From Sanguibacter keddieii (GTDB taxonomy: Bacteria > Actinomycetota > Actinomycetes > Actinomycetales > Actinomycetaceae): 64,000 bases of DNA. Shown here piece after piece: positions 43,582 to 52,322 of the stretch. The notes under the pieces are model-generated. The model saw nothing but the letters and a program-made list of their open reading frames with translations. It had not been told where the DNA came from and did not search any database. The position numbers and the translations under genes were made by a program. The DNA lies in NCBI RefSeq assembly GCF_001064145.1, contig NZ_JVOJ01000038.1, forward strand, positions 1-64,000, given 5' to 3'. The number at the start of each line of letters is the position of its first letter. Positions within the stretch are counted from its first letter, which is position 1.

Positions 43582-45224
43582 GCACCGACTCCACTGACTT
43601 CACGCTGCTGAAAGCGGCCCTGGACCTCACCAGCTCCCTGGATCTGAAGGCCGGCCTGCAGAACTTCGTGGACCAGGCCTGCGCTTTGACCTCCTCTCCG
43701 CACGCCACGCTCTCGGTCCTGGACACGTGGGGGGCGACCACCCTGCAGCTTGAGTTCCACGAGCCCGGTCCAATCCCGCAGGTCCCCGAATCTCTCATGA
43801 CGGCGATCCCCGCGAGCGAGCCTCTCCTCGTCAACTCGCCGTCGGACGCACCCGATCTCGATCTGCCGGAGACCACTCCCCCGTTTCTGGGCGTCTCGAT
43901 TCTCGTGCACGAGCAGGTCTACGGTCGCCTCTACCTGTGCGGTAAGGCGGGCGGGTATTCATCCGCCGATGCCGCTGTCCTCAGCGCGCTCGCGCCCGCC
44001 GCCGGCATCGCCGTCGAAAACGCGCACCTGTACGCGGACTCGAAGCGCACCGAACGGTGGATCAGCGCCTCTCAGTCGCTCACAACCACCATGCTGGAGG
44101 GCGCCGATGAGGAGGAGGCGCTCGAGCTCATTGCCAAGACCGTGCGCGAAGTGTCCCACGCGGACACCGCCATCATCGTCCTGCAGTCCGTGGGTGACAC
44201 CTGGGCTGCCGAAATCGTCGACGGCAAGAACGCCTCCAGCCTGCTGGGCCTGACTTTCCCACCCGAGGGCCGCGCGATGAGCGTGTTGCACGAGGGTACC
44301 GGCATGATCGTGGACTCGATGTCGCGCGCGCAGACGATGCGTGTCCCCCAGCTGGCGGCCTTCGGATCGGCCCTCTATGCACCCCTGCGTTCGCGCGGCG
44401 TGTCTTCCGGCGTCCTTATTCTGCTCCGTCAGATCGGCGCACCCGAGTTCGACAGCTCCGAGCTCTCGCTCGCGGAATCCCTCGCCTCCCAAGCCACGCT
44501 CGCCCTCGAGCTCGCGTCCGCTCGCCACGCGCAGGACGTGGCTGCGCTACTGGACGAGCGCGACCGTATCGGGCGAGACCTCCACGACTTTGCCATCCAG
44601 CAGCTGTTTGCGACCGGCATGGCACTGGACGCGGCCAAGCAGAAGGTCGCCGCGGGCCAGACGGACCCGGCTGCCCTGGAGTCCCTCATCGATTCGTCAC
44701 TCGCTTCAATCGACGAGGCCGTGCGTCAGATCCGCACGATCGTGCACAACCTGCGCGAGCGCGACAAGGCCGTCGGCCTGGTGGAGAGAATCCGCCGCGA
44801 ATCGTCGCTCACGCGTTCCGCCCTGGGCTTTGCCCCTTCGCTGCTCATCACGCTTGACGGCAGCGCCATCAACTCGGACCTGGATAACGAGCTTGTTGTC
44901 ATCGACGAGTTCGACGGTCGCGTCGACCCAGACCTGTCCGACGACGTCGTCGCGATCGTGCGCGAAGGCCTGTCGAATATCGCCCGCCACGCGCACGCGA
45001 CCGCGGCGGCCGTGTGCGTCGATGTGTCGGGGCGGGGAAAGTCGGGACGCGTGCGCATCACGATCACCGACGACGGACGAGGCATCGATCCGTCCCGCAC
45101 CCGAAACTCCGGCCTAGCGAACATGGCGGAGCGCGCGCGACGCCACCGCGGCACGTGTGATACCGGCAGCGGCGAGGGCGGGGTGGGCACCCAGATCCGC
45201 TGGATCGCTCCGCTCGAGGGCTGA
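43578..45224 (+). CDS. GAF-GAF sensor histidine kinase (DevS/DosT-like)
   Basis: 548 aa, no TM segment, no signal peptide: a cytosolic sensor. Two GAF domains (about 10-155 and 165-315), HisKA_3 with phospho-acceptor His336 in GRDLHDFAIQQLFATGM, and a HATPase_c end (EGLSNIARHAHA, DDGRGIDP, GLANMAERA). This order matches the mycobacterial DevS/DosT redox/oxygen sensors. ATG 43578 overlaps the cydC stop, so it is translated with the oxidase-assembly genes. The likely cognate NarL-type regulator is at 49134-49781. Whether a heme is bound cannot be told from the sequence. Confidence 0.9.
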   Translation: MSTDSTDFTLLKAALDLTSSLDLKAGLQNFVDQACALTSSPHATLSVLDTWGATTLQLEFHEPGPIPQVPESLMTAIPASEPLLVNSPSDAPDLDLPETTPPFLGVSILVHEQVYGRLYLCGKAGGYSSADAAVLSALAPAAGIAVENAHLYADSKRTERWISASQSLTTTMLEGADEEEALELIAKTVREVSHADTAIIVLQSVGDTWAAEIVDGKNASSLLGLTFPPEGRAMSVLHEGTGMIVDSMSRAQTMRVPQLAAFGSALYAPLRSRGVSSGVLILLRQIGAPEFDSSELSLAESLASQATLALELASARHAQDVAALLDERDRIGRDLHDFAIQQLFATGMALDAAKQKVAAGQTDPAALESLIDSSLASIDEAVRQIRTIVHNLRERDKAVGLVERIRRESSLTRSALGFAPSLLITLDGSAINSDLDNELVVIDEFDGRVDPDLSDDVVAIVREGLSNIARHAHATAAAVCVDVSGRGKSGRVRITITDDGRGIDPSRTRNSGLANMAERARRHRGTCDTGSGEGGVGTQIRWIAPLEG

Positions 45225-45247
45225 GGAGACTCAACCGCACAAGACGA

Positions 45248-45289
45248 CGGTGGGGGGTGGATGTTCCGATTGGAACTCCACCCCCACCG
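45248..45289. terminator. Bidirectional terminator between kinase and fucosidase genes
   Basis: CGGTGGGGGGTGGA...TTCC pairs with GGAA...TCCACCCCCACCG with a small bulge; the genes on both sides converge on it. Confidence 0.65.
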
Positions 45290-45331
45290 CGCACCGACGG
45301 GAATCGCTATCTCCCGGCTCTCAGATGAGCA

Positions 45332-48300
45332 TCAGCCCAGCCAGCGTCCGTCGCTCCCGAAGGTGTACCAGCGCCAGCCGATCCAGTGGCCGCCCGTGTA
45401 CATGTCACCTCCGGTCCCGAAGTAGTACCAGACCCCGCCGATCTGCTGCCAGCCGGTGGCCATCTGGCCCGAGGCTCCGAAGTAGTACCAGGTGCTTCCC
45501 ATCGGCTTCCATCCGATCGTCATGGCACCGCTGTCGCTCATCAGGTACCAGTGCGAGCCCATCTGAAGCCAGCCGGTGTGCATCGCGCCGGACGGATCCA
45601 GGTAGTACCACGCGCCACCCGTGTAGAGCCAACCGGTGGCCATGACGCCGTTGGAGGCGAAGAAGAACCACTTGTCTCCCACCATCTGCCAGCCGGTGAC
45701 CATCACGCCGGTCTCGGGCATGAGGTAGAACCAGGAACCTCCGAGGTTGACCCATCCGATGACCTGGGCTCCTGCCCCGTTGTGGTAGCGCCACGCGCCA
45801 TCCCAGTAGACCCAGCCGGTCAGCATATAGCCGTTCTGGTCGAAGCGGTAGACGTTGCCACCGAGCGTGAGGGTCTCGTTCTTGGCGTAGCCGCCGGCGC
45901 TGATCTTCCACCACCAGCCGACACCGTCGTTCATCCAGGTGCCCACCGTGTGATCGGGAGTGGGCGCGGGGTCCGGTGTCGGGTCCGGCGTGGGTGCGGG
46001 GTCCGGGGTCGGATCGGGGCTCGGCTCGGGCTCGGGTGCCGGTTCCTCGGCCAGGGCGAGGGTCACGAGACCCGATTCGGCGACCCCGGCCTCGTTCATG
46101 GCCATGACACGGATGACCGAGCCGTTGCTCTCGCCGTCGATCGTGAGGGTCAGCTCGGGGCCATTCTCATCTTCGACGATGGCCCACGAATCAGAGCCCT
46201 CGCGCTTGATCTGCCAGAACAGGGTCGGGGCGGGCTTGCCGCTCGCCTCGGCCTTGATCGTGACCTGCGTGCCTTCCTTCGCCGTCACGGTGCGGAACGC
46301 GCCATCGCCGGAGATCTGCGCGTCTTCGGCGGGATTGGCCGTCACGGTCAGCGGCTTGATGACCGGGGGCTCCTGGTCATCGGGTTCCGGGGTCGGTGCG
46401 GCAGCGGCGAAGGCCTCGACCTCCGCGAGCGCGAACTCACCGAACTCGGTGGGCTGGATGACGCGGATGAAGCGCGCGTCGAAGCCCTCGAAGTCGACCG
46501 CGCTCGGGCGGCCGCCGACTCCATCGACCTTGATCATGTGGACGCCGTCAACCGCGCCGGCCGTGGCCGGGTTGAAGTTTCCGGACAGGCGCGTCGTGGA
46601 GGCGACGACCCAGAAGTCGTGCAGGCGCTGGTCGCAGGAGATTCCCTGACAGTTGTCGGAGGAGGAGCGGTTCCAGACGTTGACGACGCCGAGGGGGTGG
46701 GTCTCGCCGAGGTCTACCTCCCACCAGGGGTTCGCCTGCTTGCCCGTGTGGGCAACCGATCCGTTGTCCCACACGCCGTCCGTGTTGCCATCGACGGCGC
46801 GTGAGGCGGTGCCGCCCCAGCCGGTCGAGGACATGGAGGCCGTCTTGTTGAGGGCCAGGTTGTCACTGGCCTTGGTGACGGTCAGGGTCGCGCGCGCCGA
46901 GGTGGTCGAGCCGTTGGTATTCGTGGCGACGGCGTAGAACTGCGCACCGTCATCCTCGAGCGTCGTCGTCAGGGTGTACATGGAGCTCGTGGCGTCCGGG
47001 ATCGCCGTTCCTTCGGTTGATCCCTTGGGCACGCGGTACCACTGGATGGTGGCGGCCGGGCGGCCCGAGGCGACGACGGTGAAGGTGGCGCTCTCCCCCG
47101 CCTTCACGGAGACCGACGCGGGGTCCGTGGCGATGACGGGAGGCTGGGTGGCCGCGTTTTCGCCGTAGACGTGCAGGGTCGCGCTCACGGAGCGCAGGCC
47201 GATCGGGTTGGCGTAGTAGGAGGGGTGTGCCAGCTCTAGGCGCAGTGGCGTGACCTTGCCGGGCTCGAGGCTGAGTCCCTCGCCGACTTCTCCGGCCTCG
47301 ATCTGGGCACCGGTCACCTCGATGGAGGTGGTCCCGAGGGTGATCTTGTAGGTCGCGGAGGCGTCGAAGTTGCCGGAGAACTTCAGGGTCAGGTCGGTGA
47401 TGGCCTTGTCCGTCTTGTTCACGAGGTAGGCGTCGTAGGCCTGAGCGCCGGAGTAGCGCAGTGCGGAGGCACGTCCGAAGAACTGCTCCGAGGAGATGGT
47501 CGCGCCGTCGACGGCGGTGACCGTCTGCGTGGGCACGTAGGTGGGGGCGGCGTCGAAGGTGACCTTGACGACGGGGCGCAGGTTCGGCTCGGGGTTCTCA
47601 CCCGACATTGTCACCGTGAGGGTGGTGCCGTCCTGGGTGAATTCAAGCGAACGGTCGGTGCCGTCCACGGTGACGGCGGTGACGTGGCCGCCGACGCTGG
47701 GAAGCGTCAGGGTCTTGCCGGGGCTCCACAGTTCGGGGAAGAAGTACAGGTCGTTGCCCTTGGTCATCACCTTGCCCCAGTCGGGGGCGGGGTACCACGT
47801 CGGGCGGGCTCCCGTGATGGCGTCGGGGTGACGCTGCATCCACTGGCCGACCTCGGTGACGACCCCGGCGTCGAAGGCGTCGATCGTGCCGTCACCCTTG
47901 GGGCCGATGTTGTAGGCGAACTGGCCACCCGAGGCGACCGTGCCAATCAGGTTGTTGATCAGTTCGCGTTCCTTGTAGCTCTTCGCGCTATTGTCACGGT
48001 TCGCCCACGAGCAGTATCCCCAGCAGGACGGGTAGATGGAGCGAATCGACTCCCAGGGGCCCATGTGGAAGTCCGTGGTCACCGAGTTGTCGCCGCCGAC
48101 CTCGAAGTCTCCGGCCTTGTTCCACACGCGGGAGTTGACCATCGTCTCGGGCTGGAGCTCGTGGACCCACTGGGCCATGCGCTGAGACTGTTCGGCGGTG
48201 GGGCCGCCCATGTCGAACCACAGCTCGGCAATCGGGCCGTAGTTGGTGAGGAGCTCAGTCAGCTGAGGCTTGATGACGGTCGTCATCAGGTCCTCGTCGA

Positions 48301-48880
48301 TGGGGTTGACGTTGCCGTAAGGCTCGGGGGTCTGCTTGGTCCAGTCGATGATCGAGAAGTAGAAGGCGAGCTTGACGCCGAGCTTGTTGCACTCGGTGGA
48401 CAGCTCCTTCATCGGGTCCTTGCCGTAGTTGGACTGCTTGACGATGTTGTAGTCGGTCGTCTTCGTGTCCCACATCGCGAAGCCGTCGTGGTGCTTCGAC
48501 GTGATCATCAGGTACTTCATACCCGAGTCGTGGACTGTCTTGCAGATGGCGGAAGCATCGAAATTTGCGGCCAGGTCCTTGGCCTTGAGCAGGTAGTCGT
48601 CGGTGGGGATGTTCTCCCAGGCCTTGATCTGCTCGGGGTAGCCCATACCCTGGCGGTGGCCGTTGTAGTAGCCGCCGTAGACGGAGTAGACGCCGAAGTG
48701 CATGAACATGCCGTACTGGAGTTCTTGCCACTTGGCGATCTTGGGGGTGGAGCTCAGTGGTACCGCTGCGGGGACGCCGGTAGGCGCTGGCGGCGCGTCG
48801 GCAAAACTGGGGGCGCTCATGGGTGCGAGCACCAGTGCCGTAGCGACCGCACAACCGGCAAGCATTCGCTTGAGGTTCAC
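45332..48880 (-). CDS. Secreted GH29 alpha-L-fucosidase with cell-wall-binding repeats
   Basis: 1182 aa modular exo-enzyme that removes alpha-L-fucose from glycans. GTG 48880 is chosen for SD AAAGGA and gives a signal peptide (LKRMLAGCAVATALVLAP, cut near ADA-PP). Domains in order: GH29 catalytic (about 45-390; nucleophile Asp in ELWFDMGGP), a beta-sandwich, an Ig-like domain (about 600-680), an F5/8C-type carbohydrate-binding domain (about 685-840: SRAVDGNTDGVWDNGS, NPWWEVDLGE), another Ig-like domain, a Pro/Asp/Thr linker, and eight approximately 20-aa choline-binding-type repeats. Surface attachment to choline- or teichoic-acid-like polymers is inferred. It sits between the kinase and its likely response regulator. 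Confidence 0.93.
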   Translation of the reverse strand: MNLKRMLAGCAVATALVLAPMSAPSFADAPPAPTGVPAAVPLSSTPKIAKWQELQYGMFMHFGVYSVYGGYYNGHRQGMGYPEQIKAWENIPTDDYLLKAKDLAANFDASAICKTVHDSGMKYLMITSKHHDGFAMWDTKTTDYNIVKQSNYGKDPMKELSTECNKLGVKLAFYFSIIDWTKQTPEPYGNVNPIDEDLMTTVIKPQLTELLTNYGPIAELWFDMGGPTAEQSQRMAQWVHELQPETMVNSRVWNKAGDFEVGGDNSVTTDFHMGPWESIRSIYPSCWGYCSWANRDNSAKSYKERELINNLIGTVASGGQFAYNIGPKGDGTIDAFDAGVVTEVGQWMQRHPDAITGARPTWYPAPDWGKVMTKGNDLYFFPELWSPGKTLTLPSVGGHVTAVTVDGTDRSLEFTQDGTTLTVTMSGENPEPNLRPVVKVTFDAAPTYVPTQTVTAVDGATISSEQFFGRASALRYSGAQAYDAYLVNKTDKAITDLTLKFSGNFDASATYKITLGTTSIEVTGAQIEAGEVGEGLSLEPGKVTPLRLELAHPSYYANPIGLRSVSATLHVYGENAATQPPVIATDPASVSVKAGESATFTVVASGRPAATIQWYRVPKGSTEGTAIPDATSSMYTLTTTLEDDGAQFYAVATNTNGSTTSARATLTVTKASDNLALNKTASMSSTGWGGTASRAVDGNTDGVWDNGSVAHTGKQANPWWEVDLGETHPLGVVNVWNRSSSDNCQGISCDQRLHDFWVVASTTRLSGNFNPATAGAVDGVHMIKVDGVGGRPSAVDFEGFDARFIRVIQPTEFGEFALAEVEAFAAAAPTPEPDDQEPPVIKPLTVTANPAEDAQISGDGAFRTVTAKEGTQVTIKAEASGKPAPTLFWQIKREGSDSWAIVEDENGPELTLTIDGESNGSVIRVMAMNEAGVAESGLVTLALAEEPAPEPEPSPDPTPDPAPTPDPTPDPAPTPDHTVGTWMNDGVGWWWKISAGGYAKNETLTLGGNVYRFDQNGYMLTGWVYWDGAWRYHNGAGAQVIGWVNLGGSWFYLMPETGVMVTGWQMVGDKWFFFASNGVMATGWLYTGGAWYYLDPSGAMHTGWLQMGSHWYLMSDSGAMTIGWKPMGSTWYYFGASGQMATGWQQIGGVWYYFGTGGDMYTGGHWIGWRWYTFGSDGRWLG
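45335..45820 (-). repeat. Eight cell-wall-binding (CW) repeats in the fucosidase
   Basis: About 60-nt coding repeats with the consensus GW..-GG.WYYF...G.M.T; for example GWLYTGGAWYYLDPSGAMHT and GWKPMGSTWYYFGASGQMAT. The last unit is degenerate (GHWIGWRWYTFGSDG). Confidence 0.85.
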
Positions 48881-48997
48881 GGGGTGTCCTTTCAAGGGGT
48901 AATAGTGGACGACAGTGTCCGTCCTCAACGGTGAGGATGAGCGAACGTTACCCCACAGGGCTTTTTCATGAACCAGTTTGACAGTACCTTTCTTACA

Positions 48998-49017
48998 AAT
49001 CAGTGATTCCCCTGATT
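48998..49017. promoter_or_regulatory. Inverted repeat upstream of the fucosidase gene
   Basis: AATCAG-tgattccc-CTGATT, perfect 6-bp arms about 118 nt before the fucosidase start; a candidate operator. The rest of the 48881-49068 region is AT-richer and likely holds the promoter. Confidence 0.35.
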
Positions 49018-49068
49018 AGCAAACAACTTAACCTACGGGATAAAAAGCTGACGGGCCCGCACACGGGC

Positions 49069-49098
49069 CGAGCGGGCCGGATAATTCCGACCCGCTCG
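49069..49098 (-). terminator. Terminator of the response-regulator gene
   Basis: CGAGCGGGCCGGA / TCCGACCCGCTCG, 13-bp stem with one mismatch and loop TAAT, 36 nt past the stop. Confidence 0.65.
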
Positions 49099-49133
49099 CG
49101 TTCGTCTCGTCCCTTCCGGAACGAGGCAGTGGC

Positions 49134-49781
49134 TCAGTTACGCCAGGACGCCGCCCTCTGCCCGGCCACCCACGCGGCCACCTGCGTGCGGCGCTGCAGC
49201 CCCATCTTGGACAGGAGGGAGGTGATGTGGTTCTTCACGGTCTTTTCCGCAACGCCCAGCTTCTCGCCGATTTCGCGGTTCGACAGGCCATCGCCGATCA
49301 GGTCCAGGACCTTGCGCTCCGACGGCGTCAGGTCGGCGGTCGGATCCTCGTGATCGACACGGCGACGCGTCAGGGTGCGCTCGTCGAGCAGCACGCGACC
49401 GTCGGCGACCGCCTTGATCACGTCGGTGATTTCCGCGCCGCGCACGGTCTTGAGGATGTACGCACGGGCACCCGCTTCGAGGGACTCAGCCAGGGCCTCG
49501 TCATCATCGAAGGAGGTGAGCACGACGGGGAGGATCTGCGGGTGGGAGGAACGCAGCCGGTTCATGATGTCGATGCCGGTGCCGTCGGGCAGCTGTAAGT
49601 CCACCAGGATCACGTCGGGACGCACCAGGTCGGCGCGGCGCACGGCATCAGCAACGGAGCCGGCCTCGGCGACAACCTCGAGGGCGTCATCGCGGTCGAC
49701 GATCTCGGCAATGCCACGTCGAACGATCTCGTGGTCGTCAATGATCATGACGCGCGTACGCGCGGACGTATTTTCACTCAC
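49134..49781 (-). CDS. NarL/FixJ response regulator (DevR/DosR-like)
   Basis: 215 aa. Receiver domain with acidic pair Asp15-Asp16 (MIIDDHEIVRRG), phospho-acceptor Asp61 in LVDLQLPDG and Lys in YILKTVRGAE; C-terminal LuxR-type HTH (LTPSERKVLDLIGDGLSNRE and EKTVKNHITSLLSKMGLQRR). The HTH and REC are very like DosR/DevR in order and key residues. The partner is the GAF-GAF kinase at 43578-45224, on the other side of the fucosidase. GTG 49781 has a TANNNT box 6 nt upstream and no SD: probably leaderless. Confidence 0.92.
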   Translation of the reverse strand: MSENTSARTRVMIIDDHEIVRRGIAEIVDRDDALEVVAEAGSVADAVRRADLVRPDVILVDLQLPDGTGIDIMNRLRSSHPQILPVVLTSFDDDEALAESLEAGARAYILKTVRGAEITDVIKAVADGRVLLDERTLTRRRVDHEDPTADLTPSERKVLDLIGDGLSNREIGEKLGVAEKTVKNHITSLLSKMGLQRRTQVAAWVAGQRAASWRN

Positions 49782-49787
49782 GTGTTG

Positions 49788-49793
49788 ATTCTA
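49788..49793 (-). promoter_or_regulatory. -10 element of the response-regulator gene
   Basis: On the minus strand TAGAAT ends 6 nt before the GTG, giving a leaderless transcript. Confidence 0.5.
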
Positions 49794-49826
49794 ACCGTCG
49801 GGAGGGCAAACGCCCTCGTGTACTTA

Positions 49827-50549
49827 CTACTTCTCGGGAGACAGGCGGCTCATCGCATCCTGCGCAGCCGCGTTCTCCGCGTGCTTCTTCGACGAGGCCT
49901 GCCCCGAACCGATCGGATCGGGGTGCCCGGAGACGAAAGCGTGGGCCGTGAACACGCGCTGGTGGTCCGGCCCCTCCCCCTCGACCTCGTAGGAGACCTC
50001 GCCCAGGCCCTGCGCCTGCGAGTATTCGATGAGGATCGTCTTCCAGTCCTGGTGTTGTCCGCGCGAGGGGGCATCCACGAGGAGGAAGCTCAGGCGCTCG
50101 AGGATGACCCGGCGCGCCTCTTCCAGGCCGCTGGTCAGATAGGTCGCGCCGATGAGAGCCTCGAAGGTGTCGGACAGGATCGAATCCTTGTCGCGTCCCC
50201 CATGCATCGACTCGCCCTTCCCCAGGAACACGAAGTCACCCAGGCCGATCCGGCGGGCGGCGGCAGCCAGGGGCTGCTGGGAGACGGTCGCTGCACGCAT
50301 GCGCGACAGGTCCGACTCGGCCACGTCCGGATACTGCTCGTAGAGCTTCTGCGCGATCACGATCGACAGGACCGAGTCCCCCAGGAACTCGAGGCGCTCG
50401 TTGTTCGCGATGCCCCCGGCCTCGTTCGCGTAGGAGCGATGCACGAGCGCCAGCTGCAGGAGCGGGGCGTCGATGCGGGTCCCCCACGCCTCCACCAGCG
50501 CCTCCGTGTCGGTGCGCGGAGGAACGGGCAGGTGCTTGGAACGACTCAT
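49827..50549 (-). CDS. rnc: Ribonuclease III
   Basis: 240 aa double-strand-specific endoribonuclease for rRNA processing. The signature NNERLEFLGDSVLSIVIAQ and the second acidic site DTFEALIGATYL are intact; the C-terminal dsRNA-binding domain (about 165-235) ends ASSKKHAENAAAQDAM. Its ATG overlaps the DUF177 stop by one base (TGATG). Confidence 0.96.
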   Translation of the reverse strand: MSRSKHLPVPPRTDTEALVEAWGTRIDAPLLQLALVHRSYANEAGGIANNERLEFLGDSVLSIVIAQKLYEQYPDVAESDLSRMRAATVSQQPLAAAARRIGLGDFVFLGKGESMHGGRDKDSILSDTFEALIGATYLTSGLEEARRVILERLSFLLVDAPSRGQHQDWKTILIEYSQAQGLGEVSYEVEGEGPDHQRVFTAHAFVSGHPDPIGSGQASSKKHAENAAAQDAMSRLSPEK

Positions 50550-51118
50550 CAGGATCGCCCCGGCTCGGCGTCGTCGCCCAGCAGGGAGGCCAGGGAGGCC
50601 AAGCGCGGGTCGACGACGAAGTGCTCGTGGTCGGAGGGCAGATCCGCCCACTTCTCGCCGCAGACGTCGCACAGACCCGCGCAGTCCGCGCTGCACAGCG
50701 GGCGCGGATCCACGAGGGGAACAATCGCATCGCGCAGCTGCGTCTCGATGTTGACCGTGTCGCGCTCGCCGATGACGAACAGGTCCTCGACCTCCTCGTC
50801 CTCGTCGTCCGTGGGAGTCAGGGCGGGGGCACCGGGTTCGAAGTAGACCTCCGCGCTGGAGACGTCGTGATGGTCGCGCACCTCGTCGAGGCAGCGCACG
50901 CACTCCCCGACGAGATCCACGGAGGTGGTCAGCTGCACGAGCACACCGTCCTCCACGCTGGTGAAGTCCACCGACACGTCCAGGGGGACGCCGGGGACGG
51001 CCGACATGGAGGGGGTACCCAGGTCGTCGGGGGTCACCCACACGAGGTCCTGGTGCAGCGTCGAACCCAGGGCGCGCGGCAGGCGCGCCAGGGACAGGGT
51101 CAGGGAATTGTCAGTCAT
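50549..51118 (-). CDS. DUF177 (YceD-type) protein
   Basis: 189 aa; the family is linked to 23S rRNA accumulation and ribosome biogenesis. A first Cys pair is in GECVRCLDEV (about residues 73-76) and a second pair of Cys motifs in LCSADCAGLCDVCGEKW near residues 140-156. In most bacteria this gene is followed by rpmF (L32); here rnc follows directly. It overlaps the upstream coiled-coil gene by 8 nt. Confidence 0.92.
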   Translation of the reverse strand: MTDNSLTLSLARLPRALGSTLHQDLVWVTPDDLGTPSMSAVPGVPLDVSVDFTSVEDGVLVQLTTSVDLVGECVRCLDEVRDHHDVSSAEVYFEPGAPALTPTDDEDEEVEDLFVIGERDTVNIETQLRDAIVPLVDPRPLCSADCAGLCDVCGEKWADLPSDHEHFVVDPRLASLASLLGDDAEPGRS

Positions 51119-51821
51119 TGGTCAGATCCACATCGGTGACGTCGACGCCGCGGCGTTCCGCGATCGTGCGACGTCCCGCGTCGGTGCGACGCGCGAGGTC
51201 GGAGATGAGGTGGGCAAGCTCGTCCAGCGAGGAGGCCACGTAGTCGTCGGCGCCCTCACGCAAGGAGGTTGCCGAGCGCTTGGCCTCGGAAACAATCTCG
51301 CGGGCGCGATCCTCGGCCATGCGCACGATGTTCTCGGTGGAGACGATGCGGGCGGCCTGGGCGTTCGCGTCGGCGATCGTGGCCTCGGCATCCGAGCGGG
51401 CCTGCGAGACGAGGGCCGTGGCCTCGTCGTTTGCGCGCGAGCGCGTGCGCTCGGCTTCTTCCTCTGCGTCGGCCAGGATCTGCGCGGCGCGCTCGTTGGC
51501 CTGGTCGAGGGTCGAGGAGGCGCGCGAGTTCGCCTCGGCGATGCGCGTCTCGGCGGCAGAATCGGCACGTCCCAGGACGGCGTCCGCGTCGGCGACGACG
51601 GCATCGGCGGCCACGAGGTCCTCGGGCAGAGCCTCGCGGGCCTGGTCGAGCAGGTCGAGGATCTCGGCCTTGTTCACCATGATTGAGGCCGACAGGGGAA
51701 CCGTGCGCGAGGACTCCACGAGGTCCTCGATCTGGTCGAGGGCGGCGATCACGGTGGAGGGACCGTACACGGTTTCCTCGTTCCACTCGTCCTGAGTCTG
51801 GTTGTCGGTCGTGTCAGCCAT
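51111..51821 (-). CDS. DivIVA-like coiled-coil protein (SepIVA-like)
   Basis: 236 aa, no TM. A long Ala/Glu/Arg-rich coiled coil (about 90-200; for example AEEEAERTRSRANDEATALV) follows an N-terminal region with VYGPSTVIAALDQIEDLVES. The location between coaD and DUF177-rnc matches the mycobacterial SepIVA neighbourhood (next to DUF177 and rnc), an essential septation factor. This identity is by synteny and coiled-coil layout. ATG 51821 is set by SD AGGAGG. Confidence 0.75.
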   Translation of the reverse strand: MADTTDNQTQDEWNEETVYGPSTVIAALDQIEDLVESSRTVPLSASIMVNKAEILDLLDQAREALPEDLVAADAVVADADAVLGRADSAAETRIAEANSRASSTLDQANERAAQILADAEEEAERTRSRANDEATALVSQARSDAEATIADANAQAARIVSTENIVRMAEDRAREIVSEAKRSATSLREGADDYVASSLDELAHLISDLARRTDAGRRTIAERRGVDVTDVDLTND

Positions 51822-51851
51822 GGCTGCCTCCTGCGTTCCACCGGGCATCAT

Positions 51852-52322
51852 TCAGCTTCTATTGTCGGTCAAAAATCGCTCAATCGCTGGAGGGACATAC
51901 CGAGAAATATCCTTTTTCAGACCCACGAGTTCACGCACGGCGCTCGAGGAGACGTGTGCGAGGTCCGGACGGGTCGGAATCCACCAGGTGTCGACGCCCC
52001 CGATCTCACGGTTGAAGACCGCCTGGGGGGCCTCGTAGTCCACGTCGATCGACGAGCGCACGCCCCTGACGATGAGGGTGGCCCCCAGGCGCGAGGCCTC
52101 GTCCATCGTCGCCCCTTGCAGCAGGACAACCTCAACGCCACCCAGGTGTGCGGTGGCTTCCCGGATGAGCGCGACGCGATCTTCGGCGGCGATGAGGCCG
52201 CGCTTGGCGGGGTTCGCGCCGACGCCGATGATGAGGCGGTCGGCGATGGCGCAAACGCGCTCAGCGACGTCGAGGTGCCCGTTCGTGAAAGGGTCAAAAG
52301 AACCGGGGAACAGCGCGATCAT
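51852..52322 (-). CDS. coaD: Phosphopantetheine adenylyltransferase
   Basis: 156 aa; penultimate step of coenzyme A synthesis. Nucleotidyltransferase motif PGSFDPFTNGHLD near residue 6 and the C-terminal VSSSAVREL are intact. The ATG overlaps the rsmD stop (ATGA). Confidence 0.96.
   Translation of the reverse strand: MIALFPGSFDPFTNGHLDVAERVCAIADRLIIGVGANPAKRGLIAAEDRVALIREATAHLGGVEVVLLQGATMDEASRLGATLIVRGVRSSIDVDYEAPQAVFNREIGGVDTWWIPTRPDLAHVSSSAVRELVGLKKDISRYVPPAIERFLTDNRS

Noticed and set aside
45335-45820. CRISPR-like regular repeats
   Set aside because: The about 60-nt periodicity encodes cell-wall-binding repeats of the fucosidase; units are diverged and in frame.
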